Part shown: piece after piece, positions 22,261 to 30,899 of the stretch
How the letters are laid out: each line of letters opens with the position of its first letter
Numbering within the stretch: position 1 is the stretch's first letter
Source of the DNA: a virus
IMG/VR virus record: IMGVR_UViG_3300026078_000052
Coordinates: 1 to 38,380 of that record
Direction: 5' to 3' (one strand)
DNA: 38,380 nt
Made by a program: the position numbers and the translations under genes
Notes under the pieces: model-generated
Told to the model about the DNA's origin: nothing
The model's input: the letters and a program-made list of their open reading frames with translations, nothing else
Database searches by the model: none

Positions 22261-23211
22261 TTAGGTGAGATCAGCCACCACGCCCGACGCCGCCTGATTC
22301 AAGGAACGCAACGCAAATTCGGTGTGCATCTCCTTGCGGGTGGCAAGGCCGGTCTTGGCCAGATCGTTGACCTGCATCGAGTCGCCAACGGCGATGTCCC
22401 AATACTCGGGGTCCACGATCAGCGCATCACGGGCCGAGCAGAAGCGGTCGGGCACGAACTGGATCGTACCGAAGTCCGACACATAGGCATCGGCGCCGGC
22501 AACGATCGTGAGCTTCTTGTTACCCGTCTCGCGGCGCTGGGTGGCCAGACCGACGAAACCGGCCTCTGCCTGCTTCTGGGTGCCGTTGGTGATAACCATC
22601 GTCGGGTTACCGCCGTTGACCCAGACCGACTGAAGCACAGGCTTCAGCAGGGCTTCCGTGTAGGCGCGCTGCGTGCCGTTGGTGGCAGCGGCAACGATGC
22701 CGGCCGAGAAGCCGCCGTTCGCACCAGTCGCACCGCGCGACACGTTGGACGTGAGCCACGCCAGAGCGCCAGCGGTCTGACCCGCAACGCCGGCCGTAGC
22801 CGCAACCGACGCATAGTTGCCGGTGCAACGGGCCTCCATGTCGGTGCGAAGCTCGCGCCCCGCCTTCATGATTTCGCGGGCCAGTTCCGAGCGACGCCCG
22901 GCCTTGTTGGTCCATTCGACGGTCGTGGACGAACCAACGACCTTCTTCATGATCTGGGTGTGCGTGCCGACGCGGGTCGTGTTCGGACGGTTGTCGTTGG
23001 TCAGGTCGTCGCCCTGAATGGTCGCGTTGTTCGCGTTGGCCGCGACAAGGCTATCCGTCTGCCATTCGGTGTAGGTATTCGACGCCTTGGAACGGCCGAT
23101 CGCGTCGATGAAAGGAGTATCGTCGGGGAAGAGGGCGGCGATCTTGTCGTCCAGGTCTTCGCGAACGCCGACACGCGCGACGTTCTGAATGGTATTTGCT
23201 GCAACAGCCAT
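22261..23211 (-). CDS. Major capsid protein (SU10-like, DUF5309)
   Basis: 316 residues, ATG at 23211. HK97-fold capsid of the SU10/DUF5309 type: an N-terminal arm (NVARVGVREDLDDKIAALFP, DDTPFIDAI), the Thr/Asn-rich TEWQTDSLVAANANNATIQG, a middle helix (SELAREIMKAGRELRTDMEA) and a C-terminal strand region ending LNQAASGVVADLT. The chain needs no long prohead protease domain; a separate scaffold gene is upstream. It is followed by a terminator hairpin, as for a highly expressed gene. Confidence 0.88.
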   Translation of the reverse strand: MAVAANTIQNVARVGVREDLDDKIAALFPDDTPFIDAIGRSKASNTYTEWQTDSLVAANANNATIQGDDLTNDNRPNTTRVGTHTQIMKKVVGSSTTVEWTNKAGRRSELAREIMKAGRELRTDMEARCTGNYASVAATAGVAGQTAGALAWLTSNVSRGATGANGGFSAGIVAAATNGTQRAYTEALLKPVLQSVWVNGGNPTMVITNGTQKQAEAGFVGLATQRRETGNKKLTIVAGADAYVSDFGTIQFVPDRFCSARDALIVDPEYWDIAVGDSMQVNDLAKTGLATRKEMHTEFALRSLNQAASGVVADLT

Positions 23212-23269
23212 GGTAAATTGTCCATCTATTGGGAGGGTTTACGTCTCACGACGTGGCCCAAGCCGCTGC

Positions 23270-24265
23270 TCAGTCGAGCAAGCCGGCGTTGGTGAGGTAT
23301 TCTCCAAACGCTGCCGATTTCTCGTCCCGCGAACGGGCACCTACGGCGCGCTGGAAAGCGGCTTCAGCCTTGTTCGCCCGCCCTTGGTCTGCGGTCCGAG
23401 CAACGCCCGGCTTGGCGACCTTGGGGAGCGTCTTTGCGGCTGCGACGCCTTTCATCTTGGCACTCATCGCGGCATCCCATTTCGAGGCTTTCGCCTTCCA
23501 TTCGGATGCTTTGCGCATTGCCAAAATGTCAGCGGCGCGTGCCTGGCTGACGTGCGTTTCCGAATAGCCCAGCTCCAGGGCGATGGCCGTCAGATCCTTC
23601 TGAAGGTTCGCGCTGGTTTCCGGGGCAAACCATTCCGGAAACTGACTGCGGAGCGTCACGACTTCGGCCTGCATTTCTGCCTGCTCGATCGCGGCCGCCT
23701 GCTGTCGGGCCTGATCCTCATAGATGGCTGCCTGTTGCTGCGCTTCTGTGCGCTGGGCAATTGCGGCCTCGTATTGGGACTGCGCCTGGTAAAAGCCCTG
23801 GGGGTCGTACTGGAGCATGGCCGGGTCAGGGCGTTGTGGGGTGACCATGCTCGCGTATTGCTGAAGCTCTTGCGCCATTCGCTGCGATTGCTGGGCGATG
23901 ACTGCTCGGGCTTCATTCTCGACCGCCTGTCGAGTGTTGGCGGCCTCTTGTGCCTTGGCGTTGAAGCCCTTCTCAAGCTCCCCAATGCGGCGCGCGGTAA
24001 ATTCCTGCGCCTCGCGCGGGAGCTTCTTGAAAGCCTCCTTTTCCTCGGCCGTTAACGAGTTCGGAGGGTCGATGGCCGGAGTTTCCGGGTCTTCCTCTTG
24101 CTCGTCTTCCTCGGTGTCGGGCTCTTCAGCCTCTTCCTCGGGTAGTTCTTCGTCCTCTTCCAAGCCGAGCATGTCGGCAAGGTCGTCTCCGGTCTTTGGG
24201 GTAGCCGGAGCGTCATCGATCTCGATGTCACCGCCGACTGCTGCATCATCTGCAAGCTGGGTCAT
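23270..24265 (-). CDS. Scaffolding protein
   Basis: 331 residues, ATG at 24265 with AGGAA upstream. The N-terminal 70 residues are extremely acidic (EEDEELPEEEAEEPDTEEDE). The middle is a Gln/Ala/Glu-rich coiled coil (QAQSQYEAAIAQRTEAQQQA), and the C-terminus is basic (KGVAAAKTLPKVAKPG), the part that contacts the coat in P22-type scaffolds. It lies directly upstream of the capsid gene, the conserved place for scaffolds. The 58 bp between the two genes hold the capsid ribosome-binding region. Confidence 0.85.
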   Translation of the reverse strand: MTQLADDAAVGGDIEIDDAPATPKTGDDLADMLGLEEDEELPEEEAEEPDTEEDEQEEDPETPAIDPPNSLTAEEKEAFKKLPREAQEFTARRIGELEKGFNAKAQEAANTRQAVENEARAVIAQQSQRMAQELQQYASMVTPQRPDPAMLQYDPQGFYQAQSQYEAAIAQRTEAQQQAAIYEDQARQQAAAIEQAEMQAEVVTLRSQFPEWFAPETSANLQKDLTAIALELGYSETHVSQARAADILAMRKASEWKAKASKWDAAMSAKMKGVAAAKTLPKVAKPGVARTADQGRANKAEAAFQRAVGARSRDEKSAAFGEYLTNAGLLD

Positions 24266-24396
24266 ATGGTTCCTACGTGCGAATGGCGACGCCTCACGAC
24301 GTTGCCAGGTTGTTGCCGTCTCTGACGACCGTCACGCCTTCCGCTTACGCGATGCCGGGACAACCGGCAGATCGGGCGGCGTTCCCCATTGGACTG

Positions 24397-24699
24397 TTAG
24401 AGCATCCCCATGAGCTTGCGGCGCTCGATCGGGATGGCTGCAATCTTATCTGCGTGGGCGCGATCGGCTTTCGCCACGTCACCGGCGGCAATCACGGCTT
24501 CGATCTGGTTGCGCACTTCGCGAAGCACGCGGTTAGCCAAGGCCAGCTTGACGATCTTGTCGGACGCCCACGGCTCGGAAGCCGCGACCTCGGACAGACG
24601 CGCGGTGTATGCCTCAGCCACAGCGTCGAACGCGGGCGCTAGGAACTGCTCCATCGCGCGTTCGGCTTGCTGGCCTAGGACGATCACGTCAGGCTGCAT
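24397..24699 (-). CDS. Hypothetical helical virion-module protein
   Basis: 100 residues, ATG at 24699, overlapping the 55-residue gene. All-helical and charged (QQAERAMEQFLAPAFDAVAE, LANRVLREVRNQIEAVIAAG). No domain is recognised. Between portal and scaffold, where small structural or assembly genes occur. The 131 bp that follow hold the scaffold ribosome-binding site and nothing else that I can support. Confidence 0.6.
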   Translation of the reverse strand: MQPDVIVLGQQAERAMEQFLAPAFDAVAEAYTARLSEVAASEPWASDKIVKLALANRVLREVRNQIEAVIAAGDVAKADRAHADKIAAIPIERRKLMGML

Positions 24700-24856
24700 G
24701 CTGCATATCCTTGCCTGTAGCGGGATCGCGAACGGCCAATCCCCAGCGCCAACCCTCTTGCTTGTCTAGGCAACGTTGGGCAGCCCGTTCCTTCACGCAT
24801 TCATAGCAATACGGTTTGTCGGCGTTGCCATGGGTGCATTCGCTGTCAGGCGTCAT
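24689..24856 (-). CDS. Zinc-finger miniprotein between portal and scaffold (55 aa)
   Basis: ATG at 24856 overlapping the portal stop (ATGA), TGA at 24689-24691. The N-terminus reads ECTHGNADKPYCYECVKERA, with cysteines in a C-x9-C-x2-C pattern plus a nearby His, which fits a small zinc knuckle, and the C-terminus has a Trp-rich LDKQEGWRWGL. Coupled on both sides to structural genes, so it is probably real. No known virion role. Confidence 0.6.
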   Translation of the reverse strand: MTPDSECTHGNADKPYCYECVKERAAQRCLDKQEGWRWGLAVRDPATGKDMQHAA

Positions 24857-26991
24857 TTCGCCAAATCCCCGCCAGCCTTCATCTGGTGCACCTTGGCGTC
24901 ATGTGCGGCGGCCGAAATGCTCAAATCATGGTCGTGCTTCTCACGCGCCATCTGCAAATCATGCGCCTGCTTCTGCTCGGCTAGTGCGGCGTTCGTCATG
25001 AACGTGCGCTCGGCAAGGTCAGCCTCAAACGTGGCCTTCTCGCGGGCAAGCTGCGCCTGCTGATCAGCGGTCGAACGCATCGTGTCGAGCTTAAGCGACG
25101 CCTCTTGAGCCTGCATCGCCATTTGCGCCTCGGACAATTGCTGGTCGTGCTGCATCTTCTGCGCGGCAAGCTGTGCGTCCGCCTGGGCCTTGGCCATCGC
25201 CGGATCGGGCTTCGGCTGTGTGGGCGGCGAGTTGGCGGGGTCGCCCCAATAGTCGTTCGGATCGCCAAGGTTGCAATCCTCGATCAGCCCCTTGACGTTG
25301 TTGTAAATCTTGTCCGGCGTCACTTCCGCCAGACCGGCCGCCATGCCCGCCTGCTGGATGCTCAGAAGCTCCATGCGGTACTGGAGGCGTTGATCCTTGC
25401 GCCCCGAACCCAAGCCAACGCGAACGTTGATATCGATCTCTTCCGGCCACTGGCTGGGGTCAACCATGACCTTTTGCCCGTCGATCCGCATCGGGAACGG
25501 CTTGCCGAACTCGCGAAGCTGGCGGTAGATCTTGGCAAACAGCGGCGCGACCAGCATTTCAGCGAAGTTGCGCGCGACGTACTCTTGAATCTGCTCACCC
25601 GCTGCCGTCTGCAGCGCCATGCCGGTAGCGGTCTTGTTGAGCGTGTCGGCGTCCAAGCCCTGATTGTGGCGCGTAATGCCCGTGCGGCTCTCACGCTGGC
25701 CAATCATGAACTCGATAGCCTGGAATGCGGTAGCCGACGTGTCCTGATTGCTGACCGTCTCTGGCTTGATCGATCCCTTCCAACGCACAATCGCGTTCGG
25801 GCGCACCGTTAGCAGGTCGTCAATCGTGCTCTCGCCGATCGCGCTTTCGTTGACGTACGTGCGCGGCGCCAGACCGATGTAGAGCGAGTCCATGGCGTTA
25901 CGCAGCAATACCGAGTTGGTGCGCTGAATGTCCGCCACCTTGTCACCGAGCGATTGCCCGACCAACCGGTGTGGCATCGGGAACGGGCACCAATATTCAA
26001 ACGGATGCTCGTCAACAGCTTCGATCTTGAGGATCTCACGGCCAGCACGATGCACACAGATGAACTCGGACACGCCGTCATCGTTCACGTCGAAGCGGGT
26101 ATATTCCTCCAGCAACCAGACCTTGCGGTTCGAACCGTCACGCTCAACCAGCGTTGACATCTGGTTGCGGTTCGGCTCGCGCGCACTCGACAGGCCGCTA
26201 TCAATGTAACTGTCGCTGCCCGACACGTCGTTGGATACGTCGAAGCCCATCTCCCGCAAGTCGCTCAACGTCTTTTGCGTGCGGTGGGCAATGTACGGGG
26301 TGGAGATCAGGTCGCGCGTGTCGGGCGAGACTAGCATTTCCTCGTTCGGGATAGCGTCAACGCAGAACTTGGGGGGCTTCGGCTCATGCGTTACAACGCG
26401 CCAATCGCCTTCCTCGTTGTCAGGATCGACGGGCTCGGCTTCCTGAGCCTCGATCATCGACAGCATTTCTGCCGGAACGATGTGCTCGCTGCGCTTGGGC
26501 GGGACCGCTTCGGGGTATGTCTTCACCCAACCCGTCTTTTCCAGCAACCCGGCTTTCAGGCTGTCGTGAAGCACGGCATAACCACGGCTCTTCTTCATGA
26601 AGAGGTAGTGGATCGCCTCTGTTGCCTGCTGTGCTGGCCCGATCGGGTTGCGCTTCGGCTGCTGCGGCATTGGCTGCCCGTCAGGCCCGGCCTGGGTCTG
26701 ACCTTGCTCTGCCGCCTCACCTTCTTCGTCATCATCGTTGTCGTGATCGCTGTCTTCGAACTCAGCGATCTTGTCCCCCGACACCATCGTACGGAGAACG
26801 GCGACCGTCATGTGATCAACGACCTCGGCCACGTCACGAGTGACGAGCTGCGAACGCCCATCCTCTTCATCGCCGTAGGGCTCACCGTTGTAGAAGCCGA
26901 GCAATGCCGCGCGCTGTTCGTCTAGCGTGTTGTCGCGGGCTCGCGTTTCCTCCTGCTCGAGGAACTGGAGAAGCTCGGGGGCGTCAATCAT
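24853..26991 (-). CDS. Portal protein (P22-type)
   Basis: 712 residues from the ATG at 26991, which overlaps the stop of the 50-residue gene (ATGA); the frame remains open to 27060 but has no better start. The length is close to P22 gp1 (725). The N-terminal half has GFYNGEPYGDEEDGRSQLV, a phage-portal signature, an acidic low-complexity loop (EDSDHDNDDDEEGEAAEQG) and the core (HRLVGQSLGDKVADIQRTNS). The C-terminal 130 residues are a Gln/Ala-rich coiled-coil barrel-like tail. It forms the dodecameric DNA entry ring at one capsid vertex. Confidence 0.92.
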   Translation of the reverse strand: MIDAPELLQFLEQEETRARDNTLDEQRAALLGFYNGEPYGDEEDGRSQLVTRDVAEVVDHMTVAVLRTMVSGDKIAEFEDSDHDNDDDEEGEAAEQGQTQAGPDGQPMPQQPKRNPIGPAQQATEAIHYLFMKKSRGYAVLHDSLKAGLLEKTGWVKTYPEAVPPKRSEHIVPAEMLSMIEAQEAEPVDPDNEEGDWRVVTHEPKPPKFCVDAIPNEEMLVSPDTRDLISTPYIAHRTQKTLSDLREMGFDVSNDVSGSDSYIDSGLSSAREPNRNQMSTLVERDGSNRKVWLLEEYTRFDVNDDGVSEFICVHRAGREILKIEAVDEHPFEYWCPFPMPHRLVGQSLGDKVADIQRTNSVLLRNAMDSLYIGLAPRTYVNESAIGESTIDDLLTVRPNAIVRWKGSIKPETVSNQDTSATAFQAIEFMIGQRESRTGITRHNQGLDADTLNKTATGMALQTAAGEQIQEYVARNFAEMLVAPLFAKIYRQLREFGKPFPMRIDGQKVMVDPSQWPEEIDINVRVGLGSGRKDQRLQYRMELLSIQQAGMAAGLAEVTPDKIYNNVKGLIEDCNLGDPNDYWGDPANSPPTQPKPDPAMAKAQADAQLAAQKMQHDQQLSEAQMAMQAQEASLKLDTMRSTADQQAQLAREKATFEADLAERTFMTNAALAEQKQAHDLQMAREKHDHDLSISAAAHDAKVHQMKAGGDLAK

Positions 26992-27140
26992 GCCATGACC
27001 TTGCGGACGGCGGCCATGCGAACGTCCATCGGGATTAGGGAAGTGTCGGTCACGTCCCATCCTTCCGATTCAAGCAACTCGGCGATTTGGCGGACGATTT
27101 CGCCACCATCAATCTGGTCGGGCGCTGGAGCTTCGTTCAT
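26988..27140 (-). CDS. Small protein between terminase and portal (50 aa)
   Basis: ATG at 27140 overlapping the terminase stop (TGATG) and its own stop overlapping the portal start (ATGA), so translation is coupled on both sides. The product, PAPDQIDGGEIVRQIAELLE through TSLIPMDVRMAAVRKVMA, is a short helical protein with no known domain. A packaging or portal assembly helper is possible from position alone. Confidence 0.6.
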   Translation of the reverse strand: MNEAPAPDQIDGGEIVRQIAELLESEGWDVTDTSLIPMDVRMAAVRKVMA

Positions 27141-28426
27141 CAAGCAATGCCCCTGCTGGAATAGGTGATCTTTGCGGACTTGCGCGGCTCTTCGTAAGCG
27201 ACGCACATCGCACCAAAGGCGTCGGCGCCGTGGCTTGCCCAATCATGCTCGGGACCAAGGCCAATCTGCCGCGCTTCGTCTTTCTTCTCGTGATACCATC
27301 CCAAGGCATCCCGCCCGGCCTGCGTCGTCTCTTCGTCAAACCAGATAGACGGGAACATGCGCCGCCCCGCTTCGATCCGGGCAGCGCTGGCGCCCTTCCC
27401 CTGATTGGGAATGACCGTCACGCTGTAGCCTGCATCTCTGAGCGCGCTTTCGTACGACACGTCGATCACGCGATCATGTGTCGCACCATCATGCGGTAGC
27501 CAGAACTCAGCGCGGTCAGGCGTGTATCCCTTCGATCGCAGCCAATTGAGGTGGGTGGCCAAATCCTGGCCAACCGCTTCGTAATAGTCTCGCGTGCGTA
27601 TCTCGCGGCCGATGAACTGTGCCGGCCACATCGAGAAGGCGTCTGACCTTGCGCCAGTGCCGCCAATGTCAACGAACAGCCTGATCGTCATCAGCGGGTC
27701 AAAGGCGACCTTGCCAATGCGGCCCTCGGTCTTGGCTGCCGTCAATTGCTTGGCGTAATAGGCGCCCTCGGCAACGGTGATGTAGCCGCCTTCCCAAATG
27801 TGCTCGTATTGGTCTGGCTGCATTCGGAGGCAGTCCACACGCTCTTGCTCAAGCTCGGGAGTGAACCACGGGTTATCGCGCCAGTTGGCCTGCACCACGA
27901 CGGCACCAGTTGGCTTCTCAGCCCCTCTCAGCATCACATCAACCGGGTCGCTCTTGCGTCGGGCGTTCCAGCTTGCGAGGATCTGTGAGCCTGGCGCTCG
28001 GATCGTCGGACGAAGCAGCGATAGGCTGTGCGCCGATACCGTCTGCGCTTCCTCCAGCCACGCTCGCTTGAACCCCTCCAGCGACTTGATCGATTCCGCC
28101 GTGTGATCCTGCATGCCTTGGAAGATGATGACACCATCCCCCGGCGTCTGGATCAGCTCCTTGAACACCTTGAACCCGTCAGCTTCGCCTAAGCGGAAGT
28201 CGGACAGCTTCGTTTCGATCAGGCGCTTGGACGATTGAGCGAGAGACTTTTGAACCTCGCGAATGCACACCGACAGCAAGCCGCGCTCGGCAATCGCGTC
28301 CTCGATCAACAGCCCGGCGAAGAAGTGAGACTTGCCCGAGCCTCGCCCGCCCCATGCGCCCTTGTACCGGGCCGGTGCTAGCAAAGGTTCGAACGCCTCA
28401 GCCGTTGGTATTCGAAGGGCGGACAA
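27140..28426 (-). CDS. terL: Terminase large subunit (Terminase_3 type)
   Basis: 428 residues starting at a TTG (28426) inside the end of the small-subunit gene. The ATPase has Walker A GGRGSGKS (26-33) and a Walker B region ending LEE (124-126). The C-terminal nuclease has its first acidic residue in FVDIGGTG (D253), then further Asp/His residues (LPHDGATHDRVIDVSYE) and the late HGADAFGAM segment. It is the motor that packs DNA through the portal and cuts it. Confidence 0.93.
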   Translation of the reverse strand: MSALRIPTAEAFEPLLAPARYKGAWGGRGSGKSHFFAGLLIEDAIAERGLLSVCIREVQKSLAQSSKRLIETKLSDFRLGEADGFKVFKELIQTPGDGVIIFQGMQDHTAESIKSLEGFKRAWLEEAQTVSAHSLSLLRPTIRAPGSQILASWNARRKSDPVDVMLRGAEKPTGAVVVQANWRDNPWFTPELEQERVDCLRMQPDQYEHIWEGGYITVAEGAYYAKQLTAAKTEGRIGKVAFDPLMTIRLFVDIGGTGARSDAFSMWPAQFIGREIRTRDYYEAVGQDLATHLNWLRSKGYTPDRAEFWLPHDGATHDRVIDVSYESALRDAGYSVTVIPNQGKGASAARIEAGRRMFPSIWFDEETTQAGRDALGWYHEKKDEARQIGLGPEHDWASHGADAFGAMCVAYEEPRKSAKITYSSRGIA

Positions 28427-28682
28427 TTTCCCGCACTACCTTGTGGATATGCTCGCCGCCGTCGCCGGGGCCATTCACTTGCAGCGGGAGCAGCTTCGGA
28501 TAGATCGTGGTCCAGAACGCAGCTTCGTTCTTCTCATCTTCCTTCGCCCACGCCACCAGGCGCTTTGTCCCGCCCAGACTCTCGGCCGCCAACGCGATTG
28601 CTTCCTTGGCGATCAACGTCGTCTTGTTGAGCGCACCTTTAGGACGCCCGCGACCTGCCGCAGGGGGTTTCGTATCTGCCAC
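28398..28682 (-). CDS. Terminase small subunit-like protein
   Basis: 94 residues from a GTG at 28682 (GGGGA about 10 nt upstream). The basic N-terminus GRGRPKGALNKTT resembles the DNA-binding start of DUF5681-type and related small terminase subunits, followed by helices (IAKEAIALAAESLGGTKRLV) and a C-terminus that overlaps the large subunit by 29 bp. Position directly before the large subunit is the main support. It would recognise the packaging site. Confidence 0.68.
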   Translation of the reverse strand: MADTKPPAAGRGRPKGALNKTTLIAKEAIALAAESLGGTKRLVAWAKEDEKNEAAFWTTIYPKLLPLQVNGPGDGGEHIHKVVREIVRPSNTNG

Positions 28683-28734
28683 TATTAAATTCCCCGCGTT
28701 TCTGCTCCCGATCGGGTGGGCAGGCTTGGGTGGG

Positions 28735-28845
28735 TTACTTGATCGACTGTGTTTCGTGTCGCTTCTCAGCTATCGAGGCGACTTGCCGTGCTGCTTCTAC
28801 AAGAGCGGATTTGAGGGCGTGCAGGGCGATAAGACGCCAGTGCAT
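28735..28845 (-). CDS. Small basic protein (36 aa)
   Basis: ATG at 28845 overlapping the preceding stop (TGATG); stop at 28735. The product MHWRLIALHALKSALVEAAR through EKRHETQSIK is one amphipathic helix with a basic end. Such a miniprotein could be a DNA-binding or membrane-active peptide. Too short for gene callers; the coupling is the main evidence. Confidence 0.45.
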   Translation of the reverse strand: MHWRLIALHALKSALVEAARQVASIAEKRHETQSIK

Positions 28846-29132
28846 CAAACCGCGCCGTTCAACACATCGTACGTTGCGGAAACACTCTCTCGGTAAATGA
28901 TGTGGCCGTCGAGCGTGTCGCGCATCCAGGCTTCCCACAGAGCCGCGCCGATCTTGTGATCTTCGGACGATGGGCGGTAGCCGGCGGTGCGCGTTGTTCC
29001 ATCCGAGTATGCGGCTAACAGGATATACCCGACCAGCTCGGAACTCTCGTCAACGTCATCCGCTAGCTGTGCGGCATCGTCGATCAGTTGGCGTTGGCGA
29101 TCGGAACGCGAAACGGTGTCGATCGCTTTCAT
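28845..29132 (-). CDS. Hypothetical protein upstream of terminase (95 aa)
   Basis: Start at ATG 29132 is preferred because GAAGGG lies 6 nt upstream; the frame is open to 29219. The product begins MKAIDTVSRSDRQRQLIDDA and has a beta-type middle (ELVGYILLAAYSDGTTRTAG) and a helical end (IGAALWEAWMRDTLDGHIIY). No family recognised. It is the first gene of the late (packaging) transcript after the regulatory gap 29133-29348. Confidence 0.6.
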   Translation of the reverse strand: MKAIDTVSRSDRQRQLIDDAAQLADDVDESSELVGYILLAAYSDGTTRTAGYRPSSEDHKIGAALWEAWMRDTLDGHIIYRESVSATYDVLNGAV

Positions 29133-29242
29133 CGCCATCCCTTCGATTAACCCAGCAAGTCGTCCAGCGCTGCTCGCGTTCAGCCAGCATAGGGAGGATG
29201 TGCTTGCGTCAGATGACACGCTTGCTGGTCGGGCCGAAGCCC

Positions 29243-29274
29243 AAAGAAAAAGCCCGCTCGGTTTCCCGGCGAGC
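29243..29274 (-). terminator. Weak terminator between early and late genes
   Basis: On the minus strand GCTCG, a nine-base loop, CGAGC, then GGGC and TTTTTCTTT. The stem is short and four bases separate it from the T-run, so it may terminate only part of the time, as expected at a site controlled by an antiterminator. Confidence 0.4.
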
Positions 29275-29318
29275 CCTAACGAACTGCGTTTTGCGCAATT
29301 CTCCGAATTTATACGGTT

Positions 29319-29348
29319 CCCTTACTCCGCTGCGCACCTAATGTCAAC
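29319..29348 (-). promoter_or_regulatory. Possible late promoter region
   Basis: The 216 bp between 29133 and 29348 carry no gene. On the minus strand a TATAAA (about 29310-29316) with TGCGCA 17 bp upstream could be a weak sigma-70-type promoter. It lies directly after the putative late regulator and before the terminator and the packaging genes, the place of the lambda late promoter. Confidence 0.35.
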
Positions 29349-29882
29349 CTACAATCGGTATCGCATCGCAATTAAATCCGCGACGAAGCAAACCACTGTG
29401 CGGGCTGCGTCAATGCTCGATCGCTTGTTGTTCGCCAGGGTAGATCCTGCAACGCCGGCCGGCTCCCCGTCCCTGCATACGGATTCGTAGATCGCCCAAT
29501 ATTGAGCGGGGATGCCGGCCTTGATCTCTGCCATCTGGTCGATCGCGTCATCCGCCGTGTCGCGGGAGTGCTGCGTCGTTCCAAATGCTGTTCGGTCGAG
29601 GTTGGCCACCAGCCCCCTTGAGGGCGAGCGCATCTTGAGCCAGAGTGTCAGGCAATGGCCGATCGCGCGTTCCTGCGTGGACGAAAGCTGCTTGGCGGCG
29701 AGCCAGCGGTCAACCGGAGTTCCGCCGCGATTGACGACCTTAGTTAGGTTGCGATCGTAGTCGCCATGCTTGGCCGCGAACTCGTTGACGAGCGGCGCGG
29801 CGTGATCGTTCGCAGCTTCCGCATCAGCCAGCTTTTGCAGCGGCCCGCGAGTGTCGATCTTCAGTTTCGTTCGCTTTGCCAT
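29349..29882 (-). CDS. Candidate late regulator, unrecognised family (177 aa)
   Basis: ATG at 29882 with AAGGGTGGGG upstream. The N-terminus is basic (MAKRTKLKIDTRGPLQKLAD), and the C-terminal half (EIKAGIPAQYWAIYESVCRD through STLANNKRSSIDAARTVVCF) could form a helix-turn-helix. It resembles proteins with an N-terminal Lys/Arg segment and a C-terminal Y-W-x-I-Y/x-V-C motif found at this point in alphaproteobacterial prophages. It is the last gene before the late promoter and terminator, where lambda has Q. The regulator role is inference from position. Confidence 0.5.
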   Translation of the reverse strand: MAKRTKLKIDTRGPLQKLADAEAANDHAAPLVNEFAAKHGDYDRNLTKVVNRGGTPVDRWLAAKQLSSTQERAIGHCLTLWLKMRSPSRGLVANLDRTAFGTTQHSRDTADDAIDQMAEIKAGIPAQYWAIYESVCRDGEPAGVAGSTLANNKRSSIDAARTVVCFVADLIAMRYRL

Positions 29883-29904
29883 GATACCCCACCCTTGAAA
29901 TGAG

Positions 29905-30237
29905 TTACTGCGGTTTTTCGATGTTGAGCTTTGCGAAGGCGACCGCGCGCATGTCTTCCAAGTGGCGGGCCTGTGCAGCGGTGACGCCCTCGGACTGCTT
30001 GCCCATGATTGGACGCAGGCCGCATTGCCAAAGGCTGTCCATCAGCTCTTGAGCATTCTCTCGCGGAATCCGCATGGTAGGCGAGATGTAAGAACCATCC
30101 TCGACCACATCGAAGGTGACGTTTGTTGCAACCGCCCGCTTGCCGTCCTGGCCATAGCTGGCGAGGTAGAGCGATACCCAACGACCCATGCTTTGGGGGT
30201 CGCTGTAGGCATAAGCGCGTTCGCCAAATTCGATCAT
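29905..30237 (-). CDS. Hypothetical early protein (110 aa)
   Basis: Start at ATG 30237 is chosen for AGGAAG 5 nt upstream; a longer frame to 30282 has no such site. Product begins MIEFGERAYAYSDPQSMGRW. The first half is beta-rich (VSLYLASYGQDGKRAVATNV, FDVVEDGSYI), the second a helix (ENAQELMDSLWQCGLRPIMG) plus QARHLEDMRAVAFAKLN. No family recognised; widespread architecture in prophage early operons. Confidence 0.55.
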   Translation of the reverse strand: MIEFGERAYAYSDPQSMGRWVSLYLASYGQDGKRAVATNVTFDVVEDGSYISPTMRIPRENAQELMDSLWQCGLRPIMGKQSEGVTAAQARHLEDMRAVAFAKLNIEKPQ

Positions 30238-30283
30238 CTCGCTTCCTCCAAATCGTCCTGTCCGTTCACTCGCCAAAACCACG

Positions 30284-30433
30284 CTATGTCGTGGGCATCA
30301 CCCTAAGCTTCCAGATGAGCTGGCCGGCGGTGTAGGCGTGCTTGGAGATGACTCCGTTCGCCCACTCGATTCCCAACGGCGCGGTTGGATCGCGCGGCGG
30401 GTATCCCTTGTTTGGCCATCTACGGAATGCCAT
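30284..30433 (-). CDS. Small early protein (49 aa)
   Basis: ATG 30433 inside the end of the preceding gene, stop at 30284-30286. The product, MAFRRWPNKGYPPRDPTAPL then GIEWANGVISKHAYTAGQLI and WKLRVMPTT, has natural composition, with a folded-looking centre rich in aromatic residues. The other frame over this stretch reads as Arg/His-rich shadow. Too short for standard gene callers. The function is unknown. Confidence 0.55.
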   Translation of the reverse strand: MAFRRWPNKGYPPRDPTAPLGIEWANGVISKHAYTAGQLIWKLRVMPTT

Positions 30434-30899
30434 TGGCGGCCTTCAGTTTCTTGAGCAGCGCGCCCATCGATTGAGCGACGGCGGCGCGTTCCTCTGGCGG
30501 GCGCCGGTCGGGCTCGAAACGATCGCCACCAACGCCAAAATTCGGGGCGGACGTGAACCCTGCGACCGGGCCAGCCTTGGCCTGCTCCGTCTCGCGGATG
30601 ATGGCGGGAACGATCTTGCTCGGATGGTCTGCCGTCTGCATCGCCCGAAGTGCGGCGGCCCGAAGCACGTCAGGCGGTAAGTGGCCAACGGCCATGTACG
30701 CGGCGTCGAACCACGTATCCCGATCCTCTACCGTCATGCCGACCGGGGCGCACAGTTGCAGGCACGGGGTTAGCGCGGTGATGAACTCAGGAAGGCTGGC
30801 CGGCTGCGGCCGAATGGCGAGCGAGGAACCGCTGCGCGGCGTCAACCGTACTACCGTGCCCCGATTGGCTTGCTGGTCGTTGTCCTGGTCGTGATCCAT
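30420..30899 (-). CDS. Helicase-loader-like early protein
   Basis: 159 residues from ATG 30899 (AGGA 8 nt upstream), overlapping the replication gene by 113 bp. Core: LTPCLQLCAPVGMTVEDRDT and WFDAAYMAVGHLPPDVLRAA, then AMQTADHPSKIVPAIIRETE. This pattern (C-L-x-L-x-A-P-V-G-M-T ... ADHPSKIVP-I) recurs in sphingomonad prophages directly after the replication initiator, in the place of lambda P. No ATPase motif, so a loader or replisome adaptor is a guess from position. Confidence 0.55.
   Translation of the reverse strand: MDHDQDNDQQANRGTVVRLTPRSGSSLAIRPQPASLPEFITALTPCLQLCAPVGMTVEDRDTWFDAAYMAVGHLPPDVLRAAALRAMQTADHPSKIVPAIIRETEQAKAGPVAGFTSAPNFGVGGDRFEPDRRPPEERAAVAQSMGALLKKLKAANGIP

Noticed and set aside
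22195-23295. 366-codon plus-strand frame
   Set aside because: Antisense to the major capsid gene, with shadow-like composition.
23189-24055. 288-codon plus-strand frame
   Set aside because: Antisense to the scaffold gene; its Leu/Arg/Gly-rich sequence comes from the complementary coding strand.
28846-28938. N-terminal extension of the 36-residue gene
   Set aside because: Arg/His-rich shadow of the preceding gene; the coupled ATG at 28845 is better.
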